64,000 nucleotides of DNA from JAHWKI01 sp035513575 (GCA_035513575.1 DATKBW010000034.1:38237-102236), one strand, 5' to 3'; counted from the stretch's first letter, positions 43,634 through 52,286 are shown. Translations and numbers: made by a program. Notes: generated by a model not told the origin, from the letters alone.

Positions 43634-44530
43634 TCAGTTGGCGACGATCTGGAAGTCCGCCCCCGTGGCGTCCTCCTTGGCGCCCACCGTCACGGAGATC
43701 TCCGTCGGGTCGGACACGTATCCCTCCGGCGCAGCGACGGTCACCTTGTAGGTGCCCGGGACCAGGAAGTACAGCGTGTACTTCCCGTCGGCCGCCGTCG
43801 GCGTCGTCGCCGTCTGCGACTGGAACTCCCCCATCGTGCTGCCCTCCACCGGCTCGGCGGTGACCGTCAGCTCCCCGACGCTCAGACCCTCCACGGCCGT
43901 GGAAACGGTCCCGGAGATGGTGGCGGCGACGTCGCTCGCGATCACCCGCAGCGTGGGCTTGAAGAGGATGCTCATGATCCCGGCCGGCGTCTCCGGGTTG
44001 CCCTGGATCACGAAGCTCTGGCTCACGTCGAAATCCAGGACCAGGACCATCTGACCCGGAAGGATCTCGAGCCCCGCCCCGTCCTCCTCGCCGTCGGCCA
44101 CGCCGAGGTTCAGCTTGATCCCGGTCTGCGCCCCGCTGGGGACGAACAGGTCCTTCTCCGTGCTGCCGTCCGTGAACGTGTAGCCTTCCACGAGGCGCAC
44201 CCGCGCCGCCTCGACGATCAATCGCAGTTGATGGTACGTCCCGGGCTCGATGTCCGCCTCCGCCAGCAGGGTCGTGGCCGCACCCTGTAGCTGAAGGAGG
44301 TCCACGAACCCGTCGGTGCCGTCCGTCGTCAGCGTGATGGGTGCCCCATCGTCGGGGAGCAGCTGGATGGCGCCGATGTCCACGAACGCCGAGTCGATGT
44401 AGTCCGCCGGCGCGTCGGTGAGCAGAACCCGCAACGTGGTGCTGCCCGTACCTGTCGTGTCATCGCACGCCGCCGCGCCAGCCAGCGCCAGCGCGGCGAG
44501 GACCGCCAGGGATCCGTTCTTTCGCATCAT
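43634..44530 (-). CDS. DUF4382 lipoprotein
   Basis: 298 residues with a signal and lipobox GAAAC (Cys about 22), then Asp/Thr-rich linker DDTTGTGS. The DUF4382 domain follows: TTLRVLLTDAPADYIDSAFV, the family opening, IQLLPDDGAPITL, and EPGTYHQLRLIVEAARV. The last about 90 residues form a carboxypeptidase-regulatory-like beta sandwich (TISGTVSTAVEGLSVG ... GKYTLYFLVPGTYKVTVAAPEG). It would be surface or periplasmic; ligand unknown. GGGAGAG precedes the start. It is divergent from the anti-sigma/sigma operon and may be one of its targets. Confidence 0.85.
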   Translation of the reverse strand: MMRKNGSLAVLAALALAGAAACDDTTGTGSTTLRVLLTDAPADYIDSAFVDIGAIQLLPDDGAPITLTTDGTDGFVDLLQLQGAATTLLAEADIEPGTYHQLRLIVEAARVRLVEGYTFTDGSTEKDLFVPSGAQTGIKLNLGVADGEEDGAGLEILPGQMVLVLDFDVSQSFVIQGNPETPAGIMSILFKPTLRVIASDVAATISGTVSTAVEGLSVGELTVTAEPVEGSTMGEFQSQTATTPTAADGKYTLYFLVPGTYKVTVAAPEGYVSDPTEISVTVGAKEDATGADFQIVAN

Positions 44531-44575
44531 TTTCAGTGCTCTCCCGTTCGGTGATTCAGGGGGTCTTCATCCTAT

Positions 44576-44583
44576 ACACGTGT
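44576..44583. promoter_or_regulatory. ACACGTGT palindrome in the divergent promoter region
   Basis: Perfect 8-bp palindrome in the 171-bp region between the DUF4382 gene and the anti-sigma operon, 46 bp before the DUF4382 start. Short, so chance is possible. Confidence 0.3.
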
Positions 44584-44588
44584 GAAGG

Positions 44589-44643
44589 CCCCGGCAGGTC
44601 ACATCCAGAACCGTGCCGGGGTCCCCTGTCGAACGATGTGACC
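44589..44643. promoter_or_regulatory. Nested inverted repeats upstream of the anti-sigma/sigma operon
   Basis: GGTCACATC (44597-44605) is repeated inverted as GATGTGACC (44635-44643), perfect over 9 bp. A second pair, CCCCGGCA (44589-44596) and TGCCGGGG (44614-44621), overlaps it, so the two could form alternative structures. The right arm lies where the -35 region of a possible TATATT -10 (44664-44669) would fall, 33 bp before the start at 44702. This may be an operator for a regulator, or a site bound with the encoded ECF sigma factor. Confidence 0.5.
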
Positions 44644-44701
44644 CCGGGACGCGATGAATCGTGTATATTGTGGACGACCCACTTCGACCCGGGGAACACG
44701 C

Positions 44702-45331
44702 ATGACCGACCGCATTCACGCCTGGCTCGATGGCGAGCTGCCTTTCGAGGCGCTTGCGCCGGAGGAACGGGACCGCGCCAGGCATCTCGAGCATGCGCTG
44801 GATCTCGTCGCCGAGTCCAGCGCGTTCCGGTCCCCCGACCTCGCGGCCGGGGTGATGGCGCGGCTGGCGGATGCGCCCACACCGATACGGCCGCTGTTCG
44901 CCCGACTCCGCTCGGCGTTCGCGCCTGGCGTCCTGGTCCTCCGCCCCGCCGCGGCGCTCGCCGCCGCGTGCCTCGTCGCCGGGTTCGGCCTCGGCCTCTG
45001 GACCGCGTCCCGTGCTGGCGGTCCGGCTGTCGACGTGGCCGGCCCCGTCGCCGCCGGCGCGCCCGCGGTCTTCGTCCGCTTCGACCTCAAGGTGGAGGAT
45101 GCTCGCACCGTTCACCTCGCGGGCTCCTTCTCGGAATGGGAGCCGGCCTACGAGATGACCCCCGCCGCGGACGGGCACTGGACCGTCACGGTTCCCCTCG
45201 CCCCCGGCGTGCATGACTACGTGTTCGTGGTGGACGGAGAGCGCCAGGTGCTCGACCCGGCCGCCCCGCGGATCGCCGACGGGTTCGGAACCTTCAACAA
45301 CCGTATCGCACTCCTCGCCTCCGCTACATGA
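44702..45331 (+). CDS. Anti-sigma-like membrane protein with periplasmic AMPK1-CBM (glycogen-binding) domain
   Basis: 209 residues. The cytosolic N-terminus (MTDRIHAWLDGELPFEAL) has the D-G-E-L opening of anti-sigma factors but no zinc-binding HxxxCxxC. One transmembrane helix follows at about 81-101. The C-terminal domain (123-206) is an AMPK1-CBM/early-set fold: VHLAGSFSEWEP, DGHWTVTVPLAPGVHDYVFVVDG and DPAAPRIADGFGTFNN, with the Trp and Asn-Asn glucan contacts. Topology would put the sugar-binding domain in the periplasm and the sigma-binding part in the cytosol. Its TGA overlaps the next start (ATGA). Anti-sigma function is inferred from form and context. Confidence 0.78.
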   Translation: MTDRIHAWLDGELPFEALAPEERDRARHLEHALDLVAESSAFRSPDLAAGVMARLADAPTPIRPLFARLRSAFAPGVLVLRPAAALAAACLVAGFGLGLWTASRAGGPAVDVAGPVAAGAPAVFVRFDLKVEDARTVHLAGSFSEWEPAYEMTPAADGHWTVTVPLAPGVHDYVFVVDGERQVLDPAAPRIADGFGTFNNRIALLASAT

Positions 45332-46407
45332 AGCTCGGGCGCGCAGCCCTCTTCGCCGGCCTCTTCCTCGCCCTCGCGCAGCCAGCGGGGGCGCAGACCG
45401 CCGTTTCCGTCGGGTTCGGTGAAAACGCCGACGCCGCGACGGGCGCGAGCAGCGGGGCCGCCATTTCCATCGGCCTCTCTCATCTGGTCGATGTCGGTGG
45501 GCTCCACATCGGCGTGGGGCTCCCGCTGGAGTCGGCGAGCGGGAGCCGGTGGGGGAGCATCGCAGCCTGGATGGACCTGCCGGATGCGGCGGCCGGACTC
45601 GGCCTGCTCGGGGACGGCCGGGGGTTCGTCTACCGCGATCCCATCCTCCAGACGTCCGCCGCCGCCGCCGCGGGCGAGGCCCAGCTGTATCGCGCGTTCG
45701 GCGCAGGGCCGGTCCGCCTTCGCCTCCGCGGCGGCGGGCGGGCGGGGACCCTGTCCGGGGGCGCCGCGACGGTCCGGCGGGCCCTCGCGGTGGTCGGCGC
45801 CGATGTCACTCTCGGGACCCCGTCTCTCCTGGTCAGGGGCTCCACGGACGTGTGGGCCGCGGCGGAAGCGACGTACCCCGAGGTCAGCGCCGTCGCGCTG
45901 GCATCCGCCCCGCCCCTCGTGGTCTACGGCCGGGTGTCACGGTGGCTGCACGACGATGTACCCGGGACCGGCTGGGGGATCGGCGCTGAGCTCGCGGTCT
46001 CCGACCAGCTCGCGCTCGTCGTCGACGCTTCCCGCCCCGCGACCGACATCCTCTTCTTCAGCCCGACCCAGCGCTCGTGGAGCATCGGGCTGCGCTTAGG
46101 CGCCGCCGCTCCCCCCGCCCGCGGCCTGCCGGCCCCCGTGTTCGCGGCCCCCGGGCGGCCTATCCGTCTCGAGGTCGAGGCGGACGCCCGCGCCGGCCCC
46201 ATCCGCGTGGCCGGGACCTTCAACGGCTGGGAGCCCCAGCCCATGCGCAACGCCGGCGGTCGCTGGGTGACCGAGCTCCGCCTCGGCGCCGGCGTCTACG
46301 AGTACGCCTTCGTCGCGCCCGACGGGTCCTGGTTCGTCCCGGAGGGCACGCCCGGCCGCAAGCCGGACGGCTTCGGCGGATTCATCGCGACCATCGTGGT
46401 CCAATGA
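45328..46407 (+). CDS. Outer-membrane-type beta protein with C-terminal AMPK1-CBM domain
   Basis: 359 residues with a signal peptide (cleavage after PAGAQ). Residues 24-265 are alternating amphipathic beta strands (VSVGFGENADAATG, LLVRGSTDVWAAAEAT, QRSWSIGLRLGAA), consistent with a small beta barrel or sheet at the outer membrane. Residues 279-359 are a second glycogen-binding domain: IRVAGTFNGWEPQPM, GRWVTELRLGAGVYEYAFVAPDG and PDGFGGFIATIVV. It overlaps both neighbours by ATGA. It is the likely partner, ligand presenter or receptor for the preceding protein's CBM. Confidence 0.75.
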   Translation: MKLGRAALFAGLFLALAQPAGAQTAVSVGFGENADAATGASSGAAISIGLSHLVDVGGLHIGVGLPLESASGSRWGSIAAWMDLPDAAAGLGLLGDGRGFVYRDPILQTSAAAAAGEAQLYRAFGAGPVRLRLRGGGRAGTLSGGAATVRRALAVVGADVTLGTPSLLVRGSTDVWAAAEATYPEVSAVALASAPPLVVYGRVSRWLHDDVPGTGWGIGAELAVSDQLALVVDASRPATDILFFSPTQRSWSIGLRLGAAAPPARGLPAPVFAAPGRPIRLEVEADARAGPIRVAGTFNGWEPQPMRNAGGRWVTELRLGAGVYEYAFVAPDGSWFVPEGTPGRKPDGFGGFIATIVVQ

Positions 46408-47030
46408 CGCCCATCACCGACGGCAGGCTCGTCCACCTCGTGCTCGAGGGCGACCGCGAGGCCTACCGCATCCTCGTCGAGCGCCACGAGGACACCCTCT
46501 TCCGCCGCGCCGTCGCCCTCGTGGGCGACACGGATGTCGCCGCCGACATCGTCCAGGACGCTTTCCTCAAGGCCTACGAGCGCCTCGGCAGCTGCTCGGA
46601 CCCCGATCGCTTCGGCGGGTGGGTCTACCGCTCCGTCCGCAACCGCTGCCTCGACGAGCTCCGCTCCGCTCGCCGCCGCCAGACGCCCCTGGCCGCCGCC
46701 GCCAACCTCCGGTCCGATGACGACCCCGAGGCCGACCTCGAGCGCAACGCCATCGGCACCGCCATCCGCCAGGCGCTGGAGACCCTCTCGGCGCCGCTCC
46801 GCGAGGCCTTCGTCATGAAGCACGTCGACGGTCTCAGCTACGACGAGATCCAGAACGCCACCGGCGTCGCCCGCAGCGCCCTCAAGATGCGGGTCAAGAG
46901 GGCCCGGGAAGAGCTCGAAATGCGCCTCCGCCCCATTCTCGATCCCGCCCAGGATGTGACCCCGGCCGACCACCAGACGTCTATCAGGGTAGAAGCAGCA
47001 GGACCCTCACGAAGGGGGAACCCCCGATGA
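46404..47030 (+). CDS. ECF RNA polymerase sigma factor
   Basis: 208 residues. Sigma region 2: DREAYRILVERHEDTLFRRA, DTDVAADIVQDAFLKAYERL and FGGWVYRSVRNRCLDELR (about 15-85). Region 4: LSAPLREAFVMKHVDGLSYDEI and GVARSALKMRVKRAREEL (about 130-180). The tail of about 30 residues (DVTPADHQTSIRVEA) is extra. It should be held by the anti-sigma protein encoded two genes upstream. The order anti-sigma, surface protein, sigma is unusual; sigma is normally first. ATGA overlaps on both sides give tight stoichiometry. Confidence 0.92.
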   Translation: MTPITDGRLVHLVLEGDREAYRILVERHEDTLFRRAVALVGDTDVAADIVQDAFLKAYERLGSCSDPDRFGGWVYRSVRNRCLDELRSARRRQTPLAAAANLRSDDDPEADLERNAIGTAIRQALETLSAPLREAFVMKHVDGLSYDEIQNATGVARSALKMRVKRAREELEMRLRPILDPAQDVTPADHQTSIRVEAAGPSRRGNPR

Positions 47031-47620
47031 ACAGAACACTCATTGCCGCCGTCCTCGCGACCGCCGCCGCCTTCGGGCCGGCCGCCGCCCAGGACCCGCA
47101 ACAGAGGATCGCCGCTGCCCTCGAGCGCGCACGCGCCACCGGGCTACCGGTCGAGCTCCTCGAAAGCAAGATCGCCGAGGGGCACGCCAAGAAGGTGTCC
47201 ATCGACCGCATCGCTTTCGCCGTCGAGCAGCGCGCGGCGGCCATGACCAGGGCCTCCGCCGTCCTGCACGCCGCACTCGCCAACCAGCCGGTGCCCCAGG
47301 AGGACATCGCCGTCGGCGCCGACGCCCTCCAGGCCGGCGTCCAGGAGGCCGTCCTCGCTCGCATCGCCGGCAACGCCGGCCACGAGCGCCGCACCGTCGC
47401 CATCGCCGCTCTCGCCCAGCTCGTCGCCGCCGGGATCTTCCCCGAGGAAGCCGCCCGGCGCGTCGAGGCAGCCATGCTGCGCGGCGACCAGGCTCTCATG
47501 AACCTCCCCGGCATGGCCGGCCAACCCGGCGCACAGGGCCCGCCCCCGGGCGTGCCCGCCGCCGGACGGCCGGGCGGCACCGGCCGGCCCGGGCAGGGCG
47601 GCCCTCCCGGCAGCGGCTGA
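47027..47620 (+). CDS. Exported helical protein with Pro/Gly-rich tail
   Basis: 197 residues: signal peptide (AAVLATAAAFGPAAAQD), then a helical Ala-rich domain of about 120 residues (RIAAALERARATGLPVELLESKIAEGHAKKV, AVLHAALANQPVPQEDI, AALAQLVAAGIFPEEAARRVE) and a low-complexity tail of Pro, Gly and Arg (QGPPPGVPAAGRPGG). No family recognised. It is last in the anti-sigma/sigma operon, overlaps the sigma gene by ATGA, and is followed by a strong terminator. It could be a structural effector of the system; the helix repeats suggest a scaffold or adaptor. Confidence 0.7.
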   Translation: MNRTLIAAVLATAAAFGPAAAQDPQQRIAAALERARATGLPVELLESKIAEGHAKKVSIDRIAFAVEQRAAAMTRASAVLHAALANQPVPQEDIAVGADALQAGVQEAVLARIAGNAGHERRTVAIAALAQLVAAGIFPEEAARRVEAAMLRGDQALMNLPGMAGQPGAQGPPPGVPAAGRPGGTGRPGQGGPPGSG

Positions 47621-47637
47621 GCGCCACGCGCGCGGCA

Positions 47638-47679
47638 GGAACGAGCCCCCGGCCACCCGGTCGGGGGCTCGTTCCTTTT
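47638..47679 (+). terminator. Rho-independent terminator of the sigma operon
   Basis: Perfect 14-bp stem GGAACGAGCCCCCG (47638-47651) with CGGGGGCTCGTTCC (47662-47675), a 10-nt loop, then TTTT. It cleanly ends the four-gene operon. Confidence 0.92.
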
Positions 47680-47710
47680 CCAGCGCAACCCTTTCCGTTG
47701 TATCCCTGTC

Positions 47711-47730
47711 CATATATATACTAATCAGTA
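47711..47730 (+). promoter_or_regulatory. AT-rich promoter/operator of PadR module 2
   Basis: CATATATATA at 47711-47720 runs into CTAATCAGTA, giving a TACT..AGTA inverted repeat. It lies about 50 bp before padR, as in module 1, where CATATATG repeats occur. TATACT could serve as a -10, and no good -35 is seen. Confidence 0.5.
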
Positions 47731-47781
47731 CCTATCAGGCACCGGGTGGCCAGTGCTGCCCCACTCGCACGAGTGACGATC

Positions 47782-48105
47782 ATGGATTCGAAGGCGTTTC
47801 ACATCCTGCTGTCGCTGGCGGCCGGTCCGAAACACGGCTACGGGATCCGGCAGGAGGTGGAGGAGCGGACGGCGGGGGAGGTGCGGCTGTGGCCGGCGAG
47901 CCTGTACGGCACGCTGGCGGAGCTGTCGGATGCGCGGCTGATCGAGGAGGCGGCGAGCCCGGGCGGCGCGGATGACGACGCGCGGCGGAAGTACTACGCG
48001 CTGACGGGGCCGGGGCGGTCGGCGCTGAGGGCGGAGGCGACGCGGCTGGAGCGGCTGGCGCGGCTGGCGCGAGCGCATCTTTCCCTGGGAGAAGCGGAGG
48101 CATGA
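47782..48105 (+). CDS. PadR-family transcriptional regulator (ADOP-linked, module 2)
   Basis: 107 residues: DSKAFHILLSLAAGPKHGYGIRQ, LYGTLAELSDARLIEE and RRKYYALTGPGR (wing), a complete short PadR winged helix. It shares the core HILLSLAA-x-x-HGYGI with module 1. The TGA overlaps the ADOP start (ATGA at 48102-48105). Probably represses its own operon through the AT-rich site at 47711-47730. Start ATG 47782. Confidence 0.88.
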   Translation: MDSKAFHILLSLAAGPKHGYGIRQEVEERTAGEVRLWPASLYGTLAELSDARLIEEAASPGGADDDARRKYYALTGPGRSALRAEATRLERLARLARAHLSLGEAEA

Positions 48106-50810
48106 GCGTGCAGCGGAGGTCGCGGATGGTCCGGCTGGCGGTGGCGATCTACAGCCGGGCATCGGCGCTCCTGCCGCGTTCGTTCCGGCGGGGGTTCCGG
48201 GAGGAGCTGGTGGCGTGCTTCGCCCGGATCGCGGGGGAGGCGCGGGGGCGGGGCCGCGTGGCGGTGGTGGGTGTGACGGCGCGTGCGATCGTGGACCTGG
48301 TGGGTCGTGCGCCGCGGGAGCACCTGGCGGCGGCACGGGCGGGGGCGCTGGGCGCGTCCACGGGGTGGGCGGGTACGCTGCAGGACGTGCGGCAGGCGGG
48401 GCGGCGGCTGTCGCGGCGCCCGTCGTTCGCGGGGGCGACGGTGCTGACGCTGGGGCTCGGGATCGCGGCGGCGACATCGGTGTTCAGCCTGGTTCACGGC
48501 GTGGTGCTGAGCCCGCTGGACTATCCCGGGTCGGACCGGATCGTCCTGGTGGACCATGGTGGTGCGGGGCTGGGCATCGATCGGGGCCTGGGGGTGACGT
48601 ACGGATTCTACCGGTTCTACGCGGAGCGGGCGCGGACGGCGGAGAGCATGGCAATGTATTCGTGGCTGGGGCTCACGCTGACGGGGCGCGGGGAGCCGGT
48701 GCGCCTGGAGGGAGTCCGGGCGACGCCATCGCTCGATGAGGTGCTGGGCGTCCGGCCCCTGCTCGGCCGGTGGTTCACGGCGGCCGAAGGCGCCGCGGGT
48801 GCCGCCCCGACCGTGGTCCTGTCCCACGGGCTGTGGCGCGAGCGGTTCGGTGGCGATCGGTCGGTCGTGGGCCGGACGGCGGAGCTGGCGGGGCAGGCGT
48901 TCGAGGTGGTCGGCGTCATGCCGGCGTCGTTCGCGTTCCCGAGCGCCGATGCGAGGTTGTGGATCGCGCGGGCGGTGCCCGCCACGGGGATCGGCGGGTG
49001 GAACGAGCAGGCGGTCGCGCGGCTGGCCGCCGGGGCCACGCCACAGGTGCTCGAGGCCGAGCTGGCTTCGCTCCTGCCGGTGCTGCGGCGGGGGGAGGAT
49101 GACCCCGCGCGGGTGGCCATGTACCTGGACGAGGCCCGGGTCACCCCGCGCGTGGTCACACTGAAGGAGTCCATCGTCGGCGATATCCGGCCCATGCTGT
49201 GGGTCCTCCTCGGCACGGTCGCCTTCGTTCTCCTGATCGCGGTGGCGAACGTGGCCAACCTGTTCCTGGTCCGGGCGGAGGAAGGGCAGCGGGAGAGCGC
49301 CGTCCGGACCGCACTGGGAGCGGACGGGGCCCGGCTCGTTCGCGGCGCCATGGCCGAGACGCTGCTGATCGCGGGCGCCGCCGCTGCCGTCGCCGTCCCG
49401 GCGGCGGCGGCCTGCACGCGGTTGCTCCGGCTCCGGGCGCCGGTGAACGTTCCCCGCCTCGAGGAGGTCGGGCTGGACCCGGTGGTGCTCGGCGCCGCGC
49501 TGGCCACGTCCCTCGCGGCGGCGGTGGTCCTGGGGCTCATCCCGGCCCTGCGCAGACGGGGGGATCTCGGTGCGGAGCTGAAGGAGAGTGCCGGCAGGAC
49601 CACGGTGGGCCGCCGCCGGATCCGGGGCCGCAACATCCTGGTGGCCGCGCAGGTCGCCCTTGCCCTGGTGCTCCTCATCGGATCGGGGCTCCTGTTCCGG
49701 ACGTTCCAGCAGCTGCGAGCGGTGGATCTCGGGTTCACGGAGCGGCGCGCGCTCACGTTCGAGATCGGGCTCCCGGAGAGCCGTTACGAGACACCGGCAC
49801 AGCGCGTGGCATTCCACCGGGGCCTGCTCCCCCGGCTGGAAGCGATCCCGGGCGTCGAGACGGCCGCCGCGGTGGGCCGCTGCCTCCCGCTCGTCCCCAG
49901 CATGTGCTGGGGCGAGACCCTCCAGGCCGAGGGAGCGCCCACGCCGGAGGGACAGGTGCCCCCCGTCACGGGCGTGCGGATCGCCACGACCGACTATTTC
50001 CGCGCCATGGGGATCCCGGTTCGGGGCCGGACGTTCGAGTCCGCCGACGAGGGCGTGGGCCAGGCGGTGGCCATCCTCAGCGAGGCCGCGGCGGCCGCGT
50101 ATTTCCCGGGGGAGAACGCCCTGGGCGGCCGCGTCCGCTTCGAGGGAGACTCGCCGTGGCTGACGGTGGTGGGGGTCGCGGCGAACGTGCGCGGGCGCGT
50201 CGCCACGGACGACTTCACGCGGCTGATCTACCTGCCTCTGCCGTCCGAGGCCGGCGCCGGTCCGCCGCCCTCGTTCCTGTCGTACGTGGTCACGACGACG
50301 GTCCCGGCCGCGTCCATCGCCTCCGCCGTGCGGCAGGCGGTCGCGGATGCCGACCCCGCCATCCCGGTGGCCTCGGTCCGCACGCTCGACGACCTCATCG
50401 CGGCGGCGACCGCACCCGCGGCCTTCGCCCTCACCCTGATCGGCGTGGCGGCCGCCATCGCGCTGCTCCTCGGCGCCATCGGGGTGTACGCCGTCGTGGC
50501 GTATGCGGTGAGCTGCCGCACGACGGAGATCGGTGTGCGCATGGCGCTCGGCGCGGGAGCCCGTGAGGTCCGTGCCATGGTGGTCCGGCAGGGCTTCGCC
50601 GTGGTGCTGGCCGGGATCGTGGCCGGACTCGCCGCCGCCTTCGGGCTGACGCGCCTCATGGAGGGGATGCTCTTCGGGGTGAGCCCCACCGACCCGCTGA
50701 GCTACGTGATCCTGACCGCCCTCATGATGGGCATCGCCGCCGTCGCCCTCTACGTCCCGGCCTGGCGCGCGTCGCGGGTGCGGCCGCTGGAGGCGCTGCG
50801 GAGCCGCTGA
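48102..50810 (+). CDS. ADOP-type ABC permease (module 2)
   Basis: 902 residues. The N-terminal cytosolic segment (LLPRSFRRGFREELVACFARI) is the ADOP lead-in, then TM1 with GLGIAAATSVFSLVHGVVL and the first MacB-PCD. FtsX part 1 has NVANLFLVRAEEGQRESAVRTALGA, then PCD 2 (GFTERRALTFEIGLPE) and FtsX part 2 with TEIGVRMALGAGAREVRAMV. It closes with PAWRASRVRPLEALRSR. No ATPase nearby. Similar in plan to module 1, though only distantly so in sequence. Coupled to its PadR by a 4-bp overlap. Confidence 0.9.
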   Translation: MSVQRRSRMVRLAVAIYSRASALLPRSFRRGFREELVACFARIAGEARGRGRVAVVGVTARAIVDLVGRAPREHLAAARAGALGASTGWAGTLQDVRQAGRRLSRRPSFAGATVLTLGLGIAAATSVFSLVHGVVLSPLDYPGSDRIVLVDHGGAGLGIDRGLGVTYGFYRFYAERARTAESMAMYSWLGLTLTGRGEPVRLEGVRATPSLDEVLGVRPLLGRWFTAAEGAAGAAPTVVLSHGLWRERFGGDRSVVGRTAELAGQAFEVVGVMPASFAFPSADARLWIARAVPATGIGGWNEQAVARLAAGATPQVLEAELASLLPVLRRGEDDPARVAMYLDEARVTPRVVTLKESIVGDIRPMLWVLLGTVAFVLLIAVANVANLFLVRAEEGQRESAVRTALGADGARLVRGAMAETLLIAGAAAAVAVPAAAACTRLLRLRAPVNVPRLEEVGLDPVVLGAALATSLAAAVVLGLIPALRRRGDLGAELKESAGRTTVGRRRIRGRNILVAAQVALALVLLIGSGLLFRTFQQLRAVDLGFTERRALTFEIGLPESRYETPAQRVAFHRGLLPRLEAIPGVETAAAVGRCLPLVPSMCWGETLQAEGAPTPEGQVPPVTGVRIATTDYFRAMGIPVRGRTFESADEGVGQAVAILSEAAAAAYFPGENALGGRVRFEGDSPWLTVVGVAANVRGRVATDDFTRLIYLPLPSEAGAGPPPSFLSYVVTTTVPAASIASAVRQAVADADPAIPVASVRTLDDLIAAATAPAAFALTLIGVAAAIALLLGAIGVYAVVAYAVSCRTTEIGVRMALGAGAREVRAMVVRQGFAVVLAGIVAGLAAAFGLTRLMEGMLFGVSPTDPLSYVILTALMMGIAAVALYVPAWRASRVRPLEALRSR

Positions 50811-50849
50811 CTTTCCCCATCCGCCGGGGCCGGGCGGCGCCCCCGGGCC

Positions 50850-52286
50850 TCAGCTCCCGGCGAGCCCCGCCTGCGCCAGCACCACGAGCAGCGTCCGCTG
50901 GATGGCGATGTGGCTGTCCCGATCGAGCCACCATTCGTGCAGCGAGTGGGCCCCGCTCCCTTCCCCTCCGCCCCCCAGGGTCACGGCGGGGATCCCGCGC
51001 GAGATCGGGATGTTGGCGTCGGTGGAGCTGCGGCCCGGGGCGGGGCGCAGCCCGAACCGGGCGATCGCGGCCATGGCGCGCTGCACCAGCGCATCATCGG
51101 GCGCGATCTCCCCCGAGGGCCGGTCCCCGACCAGGCGCAGCTCCACGGTCAGCGAATCGCCCCGCGCCCGTTCGGTGCTCTGGGCCGCGACGGCCTCCCG
51201 GACGGTGCGGCGGAACAGCGCATCGATGCCCCGGAGGCGGTCGTCGTCCACGGAGCGCATGTCCACCTCCATCCACGCCTCGAACGGAACGGAGTTGACG
51301 GACGTCCCGCCGCCGATCACGCCCACGTTGTAGCTCGTCCGCGGGCCCTCGGCGACGTACGCGGCCGCCCGCTCGTCGAACAGCCGGATCGCGCGACCCA
51401 GCGCGTGGGCGGGATTCGCCGTGCCGAACGCGCCCCACGAGTGACCCCCCGGGCCGCCCACGATCGCGCGGTAGCGCCTCGATCCCAGCGCCTGGTGCGT
51501 CACGCGCTCGTCCCCGCTGCCGTCGATGGAGATGAACGACGCGATGGCGGGGCCGCCGTCCCGGAAGAGGTGCTTCACGCCCCGCAGGTCCCCGAGGCCT
51601 TCCTCCCCCACCGTGCCGACGAAGAGCACGTCCCGCTCCGTCTCCAGACCCGCCGCCTCCATGGCCCGCAGCACGGTGAGCACGACCATGAGGCCGCGCG
51701 TGTCATCCCCGACGCCCGGCGCGTGCAGCGTGTCGCCGCGCACCCGCACCGTCACGTCCGTCCCCTCGGGGAACACGGTGTCGAGGTGCCCCGAGAGGAC
51801 GAGCGCCCCGCCCTCCGTCCGCCCCCGGCGCAGCGCCAGGACGTTCCCCTCCGCGTCGATCCAGACCGTGTCCGCACCGGCCTCCCGCAGCATCCCGGCG
51901 TAGTGGCGGGCCCGGGCTCCCTCGGCGAACGGCGGCGCGGGGATCTCCGTGAGGGTGATATGGTCGCGCCGGGTGCGCGGCTGCAGCGCCTCGACCACGC
52001 GGAAGGCCTCCCGCACCCGAGGGTCGGTCGCCAGCGACGACGCCTCTTCCACGTACGCGGCGAGCGGGCCTGCCGCGGCCGGGGAGTCGCCGGCGGGGGG
52101 ACGCTCCACGGCGGGTCCCCCTCCCGCGGGGGCCGGCGGGGCGGCGGGGGGCGCCGCCGGGGACGCGCACGCCCCCGCCCATGCCAGCACCAGCGGGAGC
52201 GCGGCCGTCAGCCGCGCCCGGCCGGCGGCCGCCCGCGGAGCCACCGTCACCACCACCGGCCACCGGGCCATGCGCTGCCATCCCAT
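50850..52286 (-). CDS. M20 family metallopeptidase lipoprotein (peptidase T/ArgE-like fold)
   Basis: 478 residues; a signal followed by lipobox AWAGAC (Cys about 40) and a Pro/Ala linker. The two-metal core is GALVLSGHLDTVFPEG (His 167, Asp 169), GVGDDTRGLMVVL (Asp 194), GTVGEEGLGDLRG (catalytic Glu and ligand Glu 228-229) and DANIPISRGIPAVTLGGG. The dimerisation/lid domain contains IVGGPGGHSWGAFG, the usual M20 His. It cleaves small peptides outside the cytoplasm; specificity not clear. The start at 52286 has GGGAGGGAGGGAC upstream. Convergent with the ADOP gene. Confidence 0.9.
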   Translation of the reverse strand: MGWQRMARWPVVVTVAPRAAAGRARLTAALPLVLAWAGACASPAAPPAAPPAPAGGGPAVERPPAGDSPAAAGPLAAYVEEASSLATDPRVREAFRVVEALQPRTRRDHITLTEIPAPPFAEGARARHYAGMLREAGADTVWIDAEGNVLALRRGRTEGGALVLSGHLDTVFPEGTDVTVRVRGDTLHAPGVGDDTRGLMVVLTVLRAMEAAGLETERDVLFVGTVGEEGLGDLRGVKHLFRDGGPAIASFISIDGSGDERVTHQALGSRRYRAIVGGPGGHSWGAFGTANPAHALGRAIRLFDERAAAYVAEGPRTSYNVGVIGGGTSVNSVPFEAWMEVDMRSVDDDRLRGIDALFRRTVREAVAAQSTERARGDSLTVELRLVGDRPSGEIAPDDALVQRAMAAIARFGLRPAPGRSSTDANIPISRGIPAVTLGGGGEGSGAHSLHEWWLDRDSHIAIQRTLLVVLAQAGLAGS

